A stretch of DNA of 64,000 bases, from contig NZXX01000001.1 in assembly GCA_002702065.1 (NCBI GenBank), positions 1,612,001 through 1,676,000 on the forward strand. Reading direction: 5' to 3'. A model generated the notes under the pieces. It was not told the origin of the DNA, made no database searches, and saw only the letters and a list, made by a program, of their open reading frames with translations. Source of the DNA: Anaerolineaceae bacterium. GTDB taxonomy: Bacteria; Chloroflexota; Anaerolineae; Aggregatilineales; Phototrophicaceae. Below, one piece after another: positions 44,250-53,524 of this stretch (position 1 is the first letter of the stretch; the number at the start of each line of letters is the position of its first letter). The position numbers and the translations under genes were made by a program.

Positions 44250-46399
44250 TGTTCTTTCTTAAAACAGATCAAAACCGAATATGGGATAGTTTGATCGAGC
44301 TGCGTATCGGGGCGCTGCACAAAATTGTCTGGATAACGGCCATTTGCGGCTGGCTCACACTGACATGGGCGTTGTGGCCGCTGGGTGATCAGGCGGCGCT
44401 GCGCTTTCAGATGCGCTTCATCAGTTTTTTCCTGCTGCTGATCAGCGCGATCAGCTATTTTTTAATCACGCGTGATGTGATTCTGGCGGCGGTTGTTCAC
44501 ACATTGGGCGCCGTTCTGTACATTATGGGCGTCGTGGCAATCTTCAAGTCTACGGATGCGTTACATCTCTTTGTGGTGCCAGTGATTTTTGCCAGTGTGC
44601 TGTTGGGCCAGCGTGCAGTCATGGTCACAACCGGCATTGTCATCGGCTTTTGCCTGCTGGTGGCCCCGTCATGGATGGGACTGCCCTGGGAACATTTCGT
44701 AACGCCGACCAGTATCCTGAGCGTAATCGCCGTTGCGGTAATTATCTCTACGCGCAACCTTTACACGGCGTTGTGGTGGGCGCTGGATGGTTTCGAGACG
44801 GCGCGCCAGAATCAGAATGTCGCCCGGGAACGTAAAGCCGAGCTGGAGCAGGCCCTCAAGAGTCTGGATGTCGCAGCGCATAACCTGCGTCGAATGAATT
44901 ATGCGTTGTCGCTCGCACAGAAACGCGCTGAGGAAGCACGTCAGTTGAAACAGCAGTTTGCCCAGACGATCAGCCATGAACTGCGCACGCCGCTGAATCT
45001 GATCGTTGGGTTTTCCGAAACCATGATTCAGTCACCGGAATATTATGGGCAGCCCATGCCAGCGGCCTATCTGCGAGACCTGAGCATTGTCTACCGCAAC
45101 GCCAATCACCTGCAAAATCTGGTAAACGATGTGCTCGATCTGGCGCGGATCGAAGCGGCACAGATGACCCTTCAGATCGAACAGCACGTACTTGACGTTT
45201 TCCTGGATGAAGTTGTGAATATGGCGCGGAGCATGGTCGAATCACATGGGTTGAGCTTTGGTGTCGACATTGAAGATGATCTTCCGGACGTATGGCTGGA
45301 CTCGATTCGCATCAAGCAGGTGATCTATAACCTGCTGAGCAATGCCGTGCGTTTTACAGACGTGGGCAGCATCACGCTGCGGGTTCGACAGCAGGCGGAT
45401 TGCATTCAGTTTCAGGTGGCGGACACGGGGATTGGGATTGAAGCCAGTGATATTCCCCGCATATTCGAGCCATTTTGCCAGCTTGAAAATCCGATGCGGC
45501 GGCGCGTGGGCGGGGCCGGGCTGGGGTTGCCGATCAGCAGGCAACTTGTAAAGATGCACGGCGGTCATCTCGACGTGGAGAGCCAGCCGGGGGAGGGCAG
45601 TTGTTTTTATTTTCGTATTCCCATGCGCCCGCAAAACGGCGTCGACCCAACACATGACGCGAAGCCTGGGGTGCGACCGCTGCAAGTCAGTGATGAAAAT
45701 GTTATGCTGATCATCACCCGCAACCCATCCGCAGCGGGGTTGCTAGGGCGGCATCTGGAGCGATGCCGGACGGTCGTGGCACAGGATCTGGAGCGTGCGC
45801 ATAGTGCCATCAGTCAGCTTGTCCCGCAAACGGTTCTGGTAGATACGGCGACCGTTCAGATAGAGGTTGATGCGCTTGCGGATACCGATCATCTTGCGCA
45901 AAGCCTGTTGATCATGTGCCCACTGCCGGGTGAAACATTGCTGCGCCAGCATCTTGACGTCGAGGGCTACTTAACCAAGCCTGTATCGCGTGAAAGTTTG
46001 TGGACCACGCTGCGCCAGCTTGATATTCCTTTTAAGCGTGTGCTGATCGTGGATGATGATGCGGATTTTGTGCGAATGATCGAACGGATGCTGGATACGC
46101 CGCTGAAGCATTACCAGATTGACCGGGCGTACAACGGGCGCGAGGCTGTGATGGTGATGTCGCAGCGCCGTCCGGACCTGATTCTGCTGGATCTGCAAAT
46201 GCCGAACTGGGATGGTTTTGAACTGGTCGAGCGGCTGCGTGCTTCGGCAGATTGGCAAGACATTCCCATTATTATTATTTCGGCCCAGGATGAGATTGAC
46301 ATGTCCAACGTGATAACGGGCTGCATGACGGTGACGCGTTCAAGGGGCATCAAGCCGCTAGAACTGATGCGCTGGGTTCAGGGGATTACGTTGATGTGA
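44246..46399 (+). CDS. Hybrid sensor histidine kinase with two C-terminal receiver domains, the first degenerate
   Basis: This 717-residue protein has six predicted spans (about 20-185), a coiled linker, a HisKA domain with the phospho-His in TISHELRTPLNL, and an HATPase domain with N box YNLLSNAVRFTD, DTGIGIEASD and GGAGLGLPISRQL. The first receiver-like domain (about 490-590) lacks the Asp residues (MLIITRNPSAAGLL). The second (about 595-717) has RVLIVDDDADFV and the phospho-Asp in LILLDLQMPNWDGF. It begins by overlapping the receiver/HTH gene by 4 bp. The spans may sense a membrane or extracellular signal. Neighbouring genes suggest a link to nutrient import. Confidence 0.85.
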   Translation: MMFFLKTDQNRIWDSLIELRIGALHKIVWITAICGWLTLTWALWPLGDQAALRFQMRFISFFLLLISAISYFLITRDVILAAVVHTLGAVLYIMGVVAIFKSTDALHLFVVPVIFASVLLGQRAVMVTTGIVIGFCLLVAPSWMGLPWEHFVTPTSILSVIAVAVIISTRNLYTALWWALDGFETARQNQNVARERKAELEQALKSLDVAAHNLRRMNYALSLAQKRAEEARQLKQQFAQTISHELRTPLNLIVGFSETMIQSPEYYGQPMPAAYLRDLSIVYRNANHLQNLVNDVLDLARIEAAQMTLQIEQHVLDVFLDEVVNMARSMVESHGLSFGVDIEDDLPDVWLDSIRIKQVIYNLLSNAVRFTDVGSITLRVRQQADCIQFQVADTGIGIEASDIPRIFEPFCQLENPMRRRVGGAGLGLPISRQLVKMHGGHLDVESQPGEGSCFYFRIPMRPQNGVDPTHDAKPGVRPLQVSDENVMLIITRNPSAAGLLGRHLERCRTVVAQDLERAHSAISQLVPQTVLVDTATVQIEVDALADTDHLAQSLLIMCPLPGETLLRQHLDVEGYLTKPVSRESLWTTLRQLDIPFKRVLIVDDDADFVRMIERMLDTPLKHYQIDRAYNGREAVMVMSQRRPDLILLDLQMPNWDGFELVERLRASADWQDIPIIIISAQDEIDMSNVITGCMTVTRSRGIKPLELMRWVQGITLM

Positions 46400-46425
46400 G
46401 GGCCGGTTACCAGCCGCGTCAACGA

Positions 46426-47082
46426 TTAGTCGTCCAGCGAGATCAGGCCTTTGCGGATTGCGTACTTCACCAGTTCGGTGCGGGTATGCAGATTCAGCTT
46501 GCGCATGATATTTTCACGATGGCGCTCGACCGTGTTCACCGAAATTTCCAGTTCATTGGCAATCGCCTGGTTGGTCGCATCTTCAGCAATGAGTGTCAAC
46601 ACCTCGCGTTCGCGATCAGTCAGGACTCCGTAGCTGTTCAGTTCTGAGCCTTGCTGCACCTGCCTGAGATAGTCGGACACCAGCTCCTTGGCGATGGCCG
46701 GGTCCAGATAGACGTTGCCAGCGGCTACGACCCGCACGGCTTGCAGCAGGTCTTGCGGGGCAGCGCGCTTGGGTACATAGCCAGATGCGCCAGCGCGGAT
46801 CATGTGAAAGAAATAGTCTTTGCCTTCATGGATCGTCAGCGCCAGTACCGGCGGTGGATTCGGCAGTTTTCTGATTTCCTGGGTCGCTTCGATCCCATCC
46901 ATCTGCGGCATGGTGATATCCATCAGGATGATGTCAGGCTTGTGCTGCTTCGTCAGCCGAATGGCTTCATGACCGGTTTCGCCCTGACCAACAATTTTAA
47001 AGGTGGGATCGCTTTCCAGCATCATCTGAATACCGGCTCTGACAACGGCGTGGTCATCAACGATCAGGACGCGGATGGTCAT
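46426..47082 (-). CDS. NarL/LuxR-family response regulator
   Basis: This 218-residue regulator has a receiver domain (VLIVDDHAVVRAGI, phospho-Asp in IILMDITMPQMDGIEA, Lys in VPKRAAPQDLL) and a C-terminal LuxR HTH (LTDREREVLTLIAEDATNQAIANELEIS, with NTVERHRENIMRKL). The ATG at 47082 has GAGGAGACTTGA upstream; an in-frame start at 47106 lies within the kinase gene. It follows the HisKA_3 kinase with a 1-bp gap (TGAaATG), so the two form a classic two-component pair. Its targets are unknown; the multihaem genes on the same strand are encoded upstream and are a possible target. Confidence 0.93.
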   Translation of the reverse strand: MTIRVLIVDDHAVVRAGIQMMLESDPTFKIVGQGETGHEAIRLTKQHKPDIILMDITMPQMDGIEATQEIRKLPNPPPVLALTIHEGKDYFFHMIRAGASGYVPKRAAPQDLLQAVRVVAAGNVYLDPAIAKELVSDYLRQVQQGSELNSYGVLTDREREVLTLIAEDATNQAIANELEISVNTVERHRENIMRKLNLHTRTELVKYAIRKGLISLDD

Positions 47083-47083
47083 T

Positions 47084-48643
47084 TCAAGTCTCCTCATCAG
47101 GTGCAAGCCGTACTTGCAGATGGGTGCCCACCCCAGGATGTGAGTCCAGAATCAAGGTGGCATTGATCAAATTGGCACGTTCCTGCATACCCATCAAACC
47201 CCATGCGGTACGCGGCTTCCGATTGTTGAAGATAACGGGAGGGTCATAACCCACGCCGTCATCACGCACGGTGAGCGATGGGCCATCGTCGTAATCCAGA
47301 ACAATTGTCGCATGGCTGGCTCTGGCGTGTTTGGCAATATTGTTCAGCCCTTCCTGAGCAATGCGAAAGAGGGTGGTTTCAATCTCTGGGGCCAGCGGAT
47401 GCACTTCACCCTTGATTGTCAGGTCTGCTTTGGTGCGGTTCTGCTCATTAAAACGCTCGGTTAACCAGCGCAACCCGGCGGCCAGGCCCAGGTCGTCGAG
47501 CTGCGGCGGACGCAGATCATTGATAAGCATTCGTAACTGGCTGAGGCCTGCGGTTGCCATCGCTTCGAGTATGGGCAGGCGTTCTTTTACCGCGTCAGGA
47601 TTGGCCTGTACCTGCGCCGACAGACCTCGCAGCCCCAGTGCCAGCCCGGTCAGCGATTGTCCGGTTTCGTCGTGCAGCTCACGGGCAATGCGCTGTCGTT
47701 CGGCTTCCTGTGCGGCTGTGATGTTCTGGATCAGTTCACCGCGCAGATGGTCGCTGTGGCGGACTTCCTCCAGCAGTCGGGCGGTTTCTTCATTGGCCAG
47801 TTGCAGCTCCTGGTTCAGCTTGGCTAGTTCAGCATGACGCAGGCGGTCGGCTTCGTATCTGGCCTGTTCCGCTGTTTGCAGCCGCACTTCGTTTTCGACT
47901 TCCAGCGCGCGCAGGACACGGATCATTTCGATGGCCAGAATCGTCGCCATCACAGCGCGGAACAACTGAATGGGGAAGCCTGTCACTTGCAGGAAAACGT
48001 TCGTGTTCAGAATGTTTGCCGGAAAAATAAAACTGGGTCTGGTGATAAACTGACCGACAATGCCATAGAGCGCCAGCGCACTGGCGGCGATCGTCAGGTG
48101 CCGCCCAAACTGGCCCATCCCTTGCTGGCGGAATGTTTCGCGCTGTCGCCAGAGCGCCCAGAAAGCCAGTGCGCTACCGGGGATTCCAATATTGTAGCGG
48201 GCCAGCACATCCATCACGTTGATCCATTGATCTTCTTCAAGGCGGTAAATCACTTGTACGGCGACTGAAGAAAGCGCGAACCAAACGACCGCGGTCAAGG
48301 TTAGCCGCCAAGTTGGCATATTGCGGCCTTGCTCACGGGCCAGCAGATGTTCACCGAATGCGATTAAGGCGATAAATGACGCCACCAGCAGCGCCAGCCG
48401 AAACCAGCACATGCAAACCGGCAGGGGAATCTGATAGCAGACACCCATCCCTTGTTCCAACATGTCGAGCCATTCATGGATCCCGTGCAGCAGGCCAAAA
48501 CCTGCCAGCAAGCGCAAGGAGCGTGCAAACCCTAATTCCGAAGCACGCCCGGATTCGACCAGCAGCGCCAGCCCCATGGAATAGAAAGCCAGCCCATAGA
48601 AGAAGTAAACGACGACGAAAGCATTTTGCCAGAACGATGACAT
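47084..48643 (-). CDS. Sensor histidine kinase, HisKA_3 (NarX/DesK-type)
   Basis: This 519-residue kinase has about seven N-terminal spans (FVVVYFFYGLAFYSMGLALLV to VFLQVTGFPIQLFRAVMATI), then a coiled coil (LEVENEVRLQTAEQARYEADRL, split by Leu repeats) and a HisKA_3 core: QRIARELHDETGQSLTGLAL with phospho-His, then LFRIAQEGLNNIAKHARA, RDDGVGYDP and GLMGMQERANL. The seven-span module resembles 7TM-type sensory domains. Start is taken at ATG 48643 (MSSFWQNAF); GTG 48658 is an alternative. It is transcribed just ahead of the NarL-type regulator and lies 215 bp after the ten-haem cytochrome gene on the same strand. Confidence 0.9.
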   Translation of the reverse strand: MSSFWQNAFVVVYFFYGLAFYSMGLALLVESGRASELGFARSLRLLAGFGLLHGIHEWLDMLEQGMGVCYQIPLPVCMCWFRLALLVASFIALIAFGEHLLAREQGRNMPTWRLTLTAVVWFALSSVAVQVIYRLEEDQWINVMDVLARYNIGIPGSALAFWALWRQRETFRQQGMGQFGRHLTIAASALALYGIVGQFITRPSFIFPANILNTNVFLQVTGFPIQLFRAVMATILAIEMIRVLRALEVENEVRLQTAEQARYEADRLRHAELAKLNQELQLANEETARLLEEVRHSDHLRGELIQNITAAQEAERQRIARELHDETGQSLTGLALGLRGLSAQVQANPDAVKERLPILEAMATAGLSQLRMLINDLRPPQLDDLGLAAGLRWLTERFNEQNRTKADLTIKGEVHPLAPEIETTLFRIAQEGLNNIAKHARASHATIVLDYDDGPSLTVRDDGVGYDPPVIFNNRKPRTAWGLMGMQERANLINATLILDSHPGVGTHLQVRLAPDEET

Positions 48644-48858
48644 GGAGCGATTTGCCACAATACCAGGTTCTTATAACTTCCATTGTAGCCGGGGGCTGGT
48701 TGCCGCCATATGACAGACGTATGGGACTGTGCCTCACAAAGCTCCCGGTTGCGCGGGTCCTTGCCTGGCAAGGCGGAAACTGTAGAAATGAAAACGGCCA
48801 GTTAACCTGTAACCGACCGTTTCTATGGCTGTACTGCATGTATCCAGACTAGCGAAGG

Positions 48859-51057
48859 TCAGTCGAGGATTTCTGCCCTTGCATAGTTGGCTACCGCTTC
48901 TTCACCGCCCATCGATTCCAGGCTGTCGTACAGCACCTGGATGATGTAGCGCGGATTGTGGGCGAATGCCCCCGGGTCTTTGGCGACATACTGATAGTTA
49001 TAGGCCGCCCGAAGGAGATTCGGGGTCCATTCTGCATAACGCGTGTCGCCGCTGACTTCGCCTTCATCGACTTCGCCATTGCCGTTGCCGTCAACAAACC
49101 AGTACGGGTAGCTGGCCGGCGCATAGATGATCGGCGTACCGATGGTATTTGCTGCATAGCTCTGGATCGTCGCCAGCAGGTCGGTATGGAGCGCTTCGAT
49201 CTCGGCGGCAATCGGTTCTTCGACATCGCCGTCGCCATCATAGTCTACCGGATCGTCATCGAGCAGGTCCTCGTCCGCTCGGATCAGGTGAACATCGGCT
49301 GCGGACTCAATGTCCACGTTTTCATGGCAATCGGCACAGTCTTCGAAACGAATTTCCAGCGTGTGTTCCTGATGGCAGTCGTTGCATTCATCGAAACGAC
49401 GAACATGCTCGTTCTGACCACTGTATTCACGATCTGCGAACTCGTAGGCGCCCATCGCCTCCGTACCGAACAGCGTTGCGCCAGCCGCAAAGTAATGCGG
49501 ATTGCGGAAGTTGAGTGCTTCCGAAACTTCATCTGGCCCGACTGCTGCTCGTTCGATGGCGGCATTGACACTGACTGTTGATTCGCGACCCTGATGACAG
49601 TTCAGGCACAGGTTGCTGGGTGCGCCCTCGTCGAAAGAGATTACCGCGCCGCTGGGGAAGGTGACTTCGTTTAGCTCCCGTACCAGGAATTCGCCCGTCT
49701 GGACGCCCTCATGGCAGGTTGCGCAGTTCAGCGAATCCGAAGGTTCGCGGGCGATCAGCGTATCGTGCTCAAGGAAGAACGGCAGCCCTTCAGCTGTATG
49801 ACATTTGGTGCAGGTTGCGCTCACCTCGCCATCCACATCCCAGTGGCGGAATGCCTCGGCAGTGGAGTCAAAGTGGCCGGCATCGTCGCGGCGCAGCTGC
49901 ATCACAACGTCCGCTTCATCTTCGCCGATTTCCTGACTGAGGAAACTGATCGAGTCGTACAGCAGTTCGATGTGATATTTGGCGTTATGCGCGAAATTGC
50001 CGGGGTCCTTCAGCGATACCTGATAGTTGTAGGTCGCCTTGAGCAGCAGCGGCGTAAACGAGGCATAGGCGTTATCGCGGTTGACCTCGTCTTCATCAGC
50101 CTCACCATTTTCGTTGGTATCGATGAAGAGGTATGGATAGCTGTGCTCGTCGTAGACGATAGACGTCCCGACAACTTCACTGGCATAGGTCTGGATTCTC
50201 TCGTAAAGAATTTCCTGAAGGGTTTCGATTTCTTCGGCAATACCTTCACGAACGTTGCCATCGCCATCATAGTCGATCATCGAGCCCGCCATACGAATGT
50301 CGCGCAGGTCGCCTGCGTCCGATACGTCTTCGTGGCAGGTGCTGCACGTTTCAACCTGCACTTCCAGCGTGTGCGGGTTGTGGCAGTCTGCACAGGTCTC
50401 GATGCCTTCGACATGCTCGAAGCGCATCTGGTAGTTCTGGCCTTCAAATTCATAGCCACCATGGACTTCCGACCCAAAGAGAGAGGCCGCTGCCGCATAG
50501 TAGTGTATGTTGATGAACGACAGATCCGCGCTGATCGCGTTGACATCATCACCCAACCCGGCTTCTTCGATGGCCGCATAGACCGAAACCGAGGAGGCAC
50601 GCCCCTGATGACACACCATACAGCGTGTCGACGCGTCGAGGTTGGTTACCTCGGCGCCAGAGGGGAATGTCACAGACGTGAGATGTGATGCGACGGCATT
50701 GTGGCAGGCATCACAGTTGACGACGGAACCGAGTGGCGCAGCCGCATCGACGCTGCCATAGTCGGAACCATCAACACCGAGGAAATCCCGATAACCGGTT
50801 GTTGAATGGCAGCGCGCGCAGGATGTCGGTACTTCACCTTCGGCATCCCAGTGAACAAACGCTTCTGCCATTACATCGGCATGTGCGGAACCAACCCAGG
50901 CATCATAGATATCCTGGAGAAATGTTGGCGGCTCGCCTACACCAACCGCTTCAGGCGAGTCATCCTGTGCATAGGCCGGCAGCGCTGTCGCAAACAGCAT
51001 CAGCCCCGCTATGACAAACAGGATACCTCCCCACACTAACAATCGTTCCAGTCTCAT
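48859..51057 (-). CDS. Ten-haem cytochrome c with internal duplication and two EF-hand loops
   Basis: This 732-residue secreted protein has a signal peptide (LFATALPAYA, cleavage about 30) and ten CxxCH motifs in two sets of five: CARCH, CDACH, CMVCH, CADCH, CSTCH, then CTKCH, CATCH, CLNCH, CNDCH, CADCH. The sets are about 336 residues apart (first Cys at 80 and 416), so the gene arose by tandem duplication. Each repeat contains a canonical 12-residue EF-hand loop, DTNENGEADEDE (313-324) and DGNGNGEVDEGE (656-667), and a nearby DYDGDG stretch. The haems would form an electron wire and the loops would bind Ca2+. No span or lipobox is seen, so it is soluble or held by partners. It lies 169 bp after the cytochrome b/c gene. 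Confidence 0.9.
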   Translation of the reverse strand: MRLERLLVWGGILFVIAGLMLFATALPAYAQDDSPEAVGVGEPPTFLQDIYDAWVGSAHADVMAEAFVHWDAEGEVPTSCARCHSTTGYRDFLGVDGSDYGSVDAAAPLGSVVNCDACHNAVASHLTSVTFPSGAEVTNLDASTRCMVCHQGRASSVSVYAAIEEAGLGDDVNAISADLSFINIHYYAAAASLFGSEVHGGYEFEGQNYQMRFEHVEGIETCADCHNPHTLEVQVETCSTCHEDVSDAGDLRDIRMAGSMIDYDGDGNVREGIAEEIETLQEILYERIQTYASEVVGTSIVYDEHSYPYLFIDTNENGEADEDEVNRDNAYASFTPLLLKATYNYQVSLKDPGNFAHNAKYHIELLYDSISFLSQEIGEDEADVVMQLRRDDAGHFDSTAEAFRHWDVDGEVSATCTKCHTAEGLPFFLEHDTLIAREPSDSLNCATCHEGVQTGEFLVRELNEVTFPSGAVISFDEGAPSNLCLNCHQGRESTVSVNAAIERAAVGPDEVSEALNFRNPHYFAAGATLFGTEAMGAYEFADREYSGQNEHVRRFDECNDCHQEHTLEIRFEDCADCHENVDIESAADVHLIRADEDLLDDDPVDYDGDGDVEEPIAAEIEALHTDLLATIQSYAANTIGTPIIYAPASYPYWFVDGNGNGEVDEGEVSGDTRYAEWTPNLLRAAYNYQYVAKDPGAFAHNPRYIIQVLYDSLESMGGEEAVANYARAEILD

Positions 51058-51174
51058 AACCCTCCCTTCACCATAAAATAAATTTACTTGCGGTTGTTGC
51101 AGGCCAGGTCGTGTATTGAGGAATAGCGGCCTGCGGTCTCTCGATTATTTTGATTGATTTCACCGATTATTCCA

Positions 51175-51190
51175 TCTGACAAACATCACT
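51175..51190. promoter_or_regulatory. Possible CRP/FNR-like site before the ten-haem gene
   Basis: TCTGA-N6-TCACT has the spacing of a CRP/FNR site (consensus TGTGA-N6-TCACA) and lies 118-133 bp upstream of the ten-haem start. It is an imperfect match, but shares CTGACA/GTGACA-like sequence with the sites at 55727 and 61098. The region 51058-51226 also holds the promoter of that gene. Confidence 0.25.
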
Positions 51191-51226
51191 AATTTTTGCT
51201 CTGATGAACTTGATTTCAGCGGCAAG

Positions 51227-52372
51227 TTAGTGATCTGAAGTTGTGGTTGGCAGACTGGCGCTTTCTTCTGCGCGCAGCGATGCAAACCACGCCCACAGGT
51301 CCGCAACCTGATCATCGGATAGTTTGGCAGTTGAATAACCGGGCATTTCCGCTGGGCCAAGCCGGATGGCCCGCACGAATTCTTCCAACCCGATCTGGCG
51401 CTCAACGATGGACACGCCAATCGGTGAGGTGCCACCATCGGCTTCGGGGCCATGACAGGATGCACATTCCGCCGTCTGCCATGCTGCTTCGCCTCGGTCA
51501 GCATCGCCAGCACTGGGATTAACGTTGACGGTAAAGACTGTCTCGCGCTGTGGCAGTGTCACGATGGCTGTTTCTTCATAGGTGATGAAGAAGATAAGAC
51601 CACTCACAAGGATGATTGTGACGATAATGGCATATGGCCAGAACAGGCGCTTGCGGCGGGCAAATACGGTTGCAGGCAGTTCCGGTTCAACCTGGCCGCG
51701 TTCAATGGCTTCCAGTTCTTCGGCGTGTTCTTCTTGCATCGCTTCGCGCGACAGATTGCCGGTGAACATGCTGCGGTTGAAGCGGCGGACATGGACGTTG
51801 TACATATGCCAGACAATGATAGATAGCACCGCCAACAGGGCCTCGCCACTATGGGCAGCGCGTGCCGCCGGGATCACCTCGCCGGGCAGCAGGTTGGTGG
51901 TTGAAATGGGGTTCCACAGCATATAGCCGGTGATGATCATGATGACCGTGCCCCAAACCACCGCCAGGTATTCCGCCTTTTCGCCAAAATTATAGCGGGG
52001 CAGGTGGGGGTGTTCGCGGCGCAGCCCTAAATTAAACAGAACCCAGTGAATGGCATCGCGCAGGTCGCGGATGCCGGGCAGCATGGTGGCGCGCCTGCCC
52101 AGGACGAACAGTTTGTAGGTGATGACCCCGCCATGAAAAATCGCTTCGGCCATCAAAATGGTGGCCAGAATACGGTGAACAATGCGAATACTCTCGATGC
52201 CGCCCATGATACCGATCAGGCTTTGCGCCCACATCTGGTCGGCATAACGCTGTGGCAGACCGGTCAGTGCCAGCCCGGTGAACGTCACCAGCAGGATCAT
52301 GTGTTCAAAACGCTGTACGGGCGAGAACCGCCGGTACGTATATGGCTGCGTTTGTGTGGTTGTCTGGCCCAT
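51227..52372 (-). CDS. Cytochrome b (FdnI/DUF4405-like) fused to C-terminal cytochrome c
   Basis: This 381-residue protein has four spans of a di-haem cytochrome b similar to formate-dehydrogenase gamma or thiosulfate-reductase cytochrome b. Likely haem-ligand His residues lie in RFEHMILLVTFTG, RIVHRILATILM, FHGGVI and IIVWHMYNVHVRR. A fifth span (FWPYAIIVTIILVSGLIFFI) leads to an outer cytochrome c domain with CASCH and Met in AEMPGYS. It could take electrons from quinol and pass them outward, or the reverse. It starts 3 bp after the nine-haem gene stop, so it is coexpressed with the multihaem cytochromes. Confidence 0.88.
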   Translation of the reverse strand: MGQTTTQTQPYTYRRFSPVQRFEHMILLVTFTGLALTGLPQRYADQMWAQSLIGIMGGIESIRIVHRILATILMAEAIFHGGVITYKLFVLGRRATMLPGIRDLRDAIHWVLFNLGLRREHPHLPRYNFGEKAEYLAVVWGTVIMIITGYMLWNPISTTNLLPGEVIPAARAAHSGEALLAVLSIIVWHMYNVHVRRFNRSMFTGNLSREAMQEEHAEELEAIERGQVEPELPATVFARRKRLFWPYAIIVTIILVSGLIFFITYEETAIVTLPQRETVFTVNVNPSAGDADRGEAAWQTAECASCHGPEADGGTSPIGVSIVERQIGLEEFVRAIRLGPAEMPGYSTAKLSDDQVADLWAWFASLRAEESASLPTTTSDH

Positions 52373-52375
52373 ACT

Positions 52376-53524
52376 TTATGTCCTGTGCCTGTTGCCACTA
52401 AGGCGTTGCCGAATGCGTCGGAAAATATCCGTCAAAACCAGCAAGACAAATGCACCGACGACCACTGGAATCAGGATGGTGTAAAACAAATTCACAAGGA
52501 ACAGGAACGGATGGGTTTCCAGGGTGGGTGGGAAATGTCCGATCCAGGAATCCGGGAAGTCGGCAGTGGCGCCGGGGTGGCATTCCTGGCAGGTGCTCAG
52601 CAGATTCTGGCGGATTACATGGCTGTTGGACGCATCTGCCCGCGCAATATCATGGACGCCATGACAATCATAACATACTGCCTTGTTGGTGGCGACATTG
52701 GGCGCTTCCTGCTCGAACAAGGCGACGGTGGTGCCATGAAAGTCTGACAGATAGCTGTCGAACACGTTGGTTGTAATGTCGTATTCCGCCATCAACTGTT
52801 CGTCAGCATGGCAGTCGGCACACAGCTCTGGCGAACGGTTGCGGAACAAAGCTGTTGTGGGGTGCTGGATGCTGTGGACGCCGTGGCAGTCGATGCAGGT
52901 GGGTACATTAGGGTCGCCAGCGGTCAGGGCTTCCCCGTGTACACTTTGCGAAAACTCGCTATAGACGATCTGATGACAGTCACCACAGGCCTGCGCAATA
53001 TCCAGATCAGATCGCTGCGGCCCCTGCACGTCGTGCGCACCATGACAATCGACACAGGTTGCGGCGCGGTGGTTGCCTTCCACCAAAGCTGTGTAGTGGA
53101 CATCATCGCCCAGACTATCCGCTTCTTCGCGGTGGCAATCGATACAGATGTTGGACTGCGTGATGCGGTACTCGCGAATACTGGCGGCGGGCGGTGCATC
53201 ATGCGGGAAAATATCCTCACCATGGCAGTCTGTGCAGGCAAGTGGACCATCTTCCAAAGTCGTGCCGTGTACGGAGTTCAGCAGGGCGTCATGTTCTACC
53301 GCGATACTGAGTTGGCTGCCGTTGGCGAGTGTCATCTGCTGGGACGTATTTTCGGTATGGCAGACGAGACAGTCGCTGTCCGTTGGTGGGTGATCTACGG
53401 TAACGTCGGCGTCACCCTGGGCAGCGACCACTGGCGGAGTCGCAAATGCCAACAACCACATACCGGCACACAGGATTGCAGCCGTGAAAATGGCATACAG
53501 AATTTGTCCGCTGCGCTTGATCAT
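52376..53524 (-). CDS. Nine-haem cytochrome c with C-terminal membrane anchor
   Basis: This 382-residue protein has an N-terminal signal/anchor (AIFTAAILCAGMWLLAFATPPVVAA, split by hydrophobic residues), nine CxxCH motifs (CLVCH, CTDCH, CIDCH, CVDCH, CGDCH, CIDCH, CADCH, CYDCH, CQECH) and a C-terminal span (FLFLVNLFYTILIPVVVGAFVLLVL). Many free His residues (SVHGTTLEDG, SVHGEALTAG, CHGVHSI) could supply distal ligands. The repeated pattern SVHG...C-DCHG resembles NrfB/DmsE/cytochrome c3-like families that shuttle electrons from quinol oxidases to outer partners. It overlaps the upstream nine-haem gene by 4 bp. Confidence 0.92.
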   Translation of the reverse strand: MIKRSGQILYAIFTAAILCAGMWLLAFATPPVVAAQGDADVTVDHPPTDSDCLVCHTENTSQQMTLANGSQLSIAVEHDALLNSVHGTTLEDGPLACTDCHGEDIFPHDAPPAASIREYRITQSNICIDCHREEADSLGDDVHYTALVEGNHRAATCVDCHGAHDVQGPQRSDLDIAQACGDCHQIVYSEFSQSVHGEALTAGDPNVPTCIDCHGVHSIQHPTTALFRNRSPELCADCHADEQLMAEYDITTNVFDSYLSDFHGTTVALFEQEAPNVATNKAVCYDCHGVHDIARADASNSHVIRQNLLSTCQECHPGATADFPDSWIGHFPPTLETHPFLFLVNLFYTILIPVVVGAFVLLVLTDIFRRIRQRLSGNRHRT

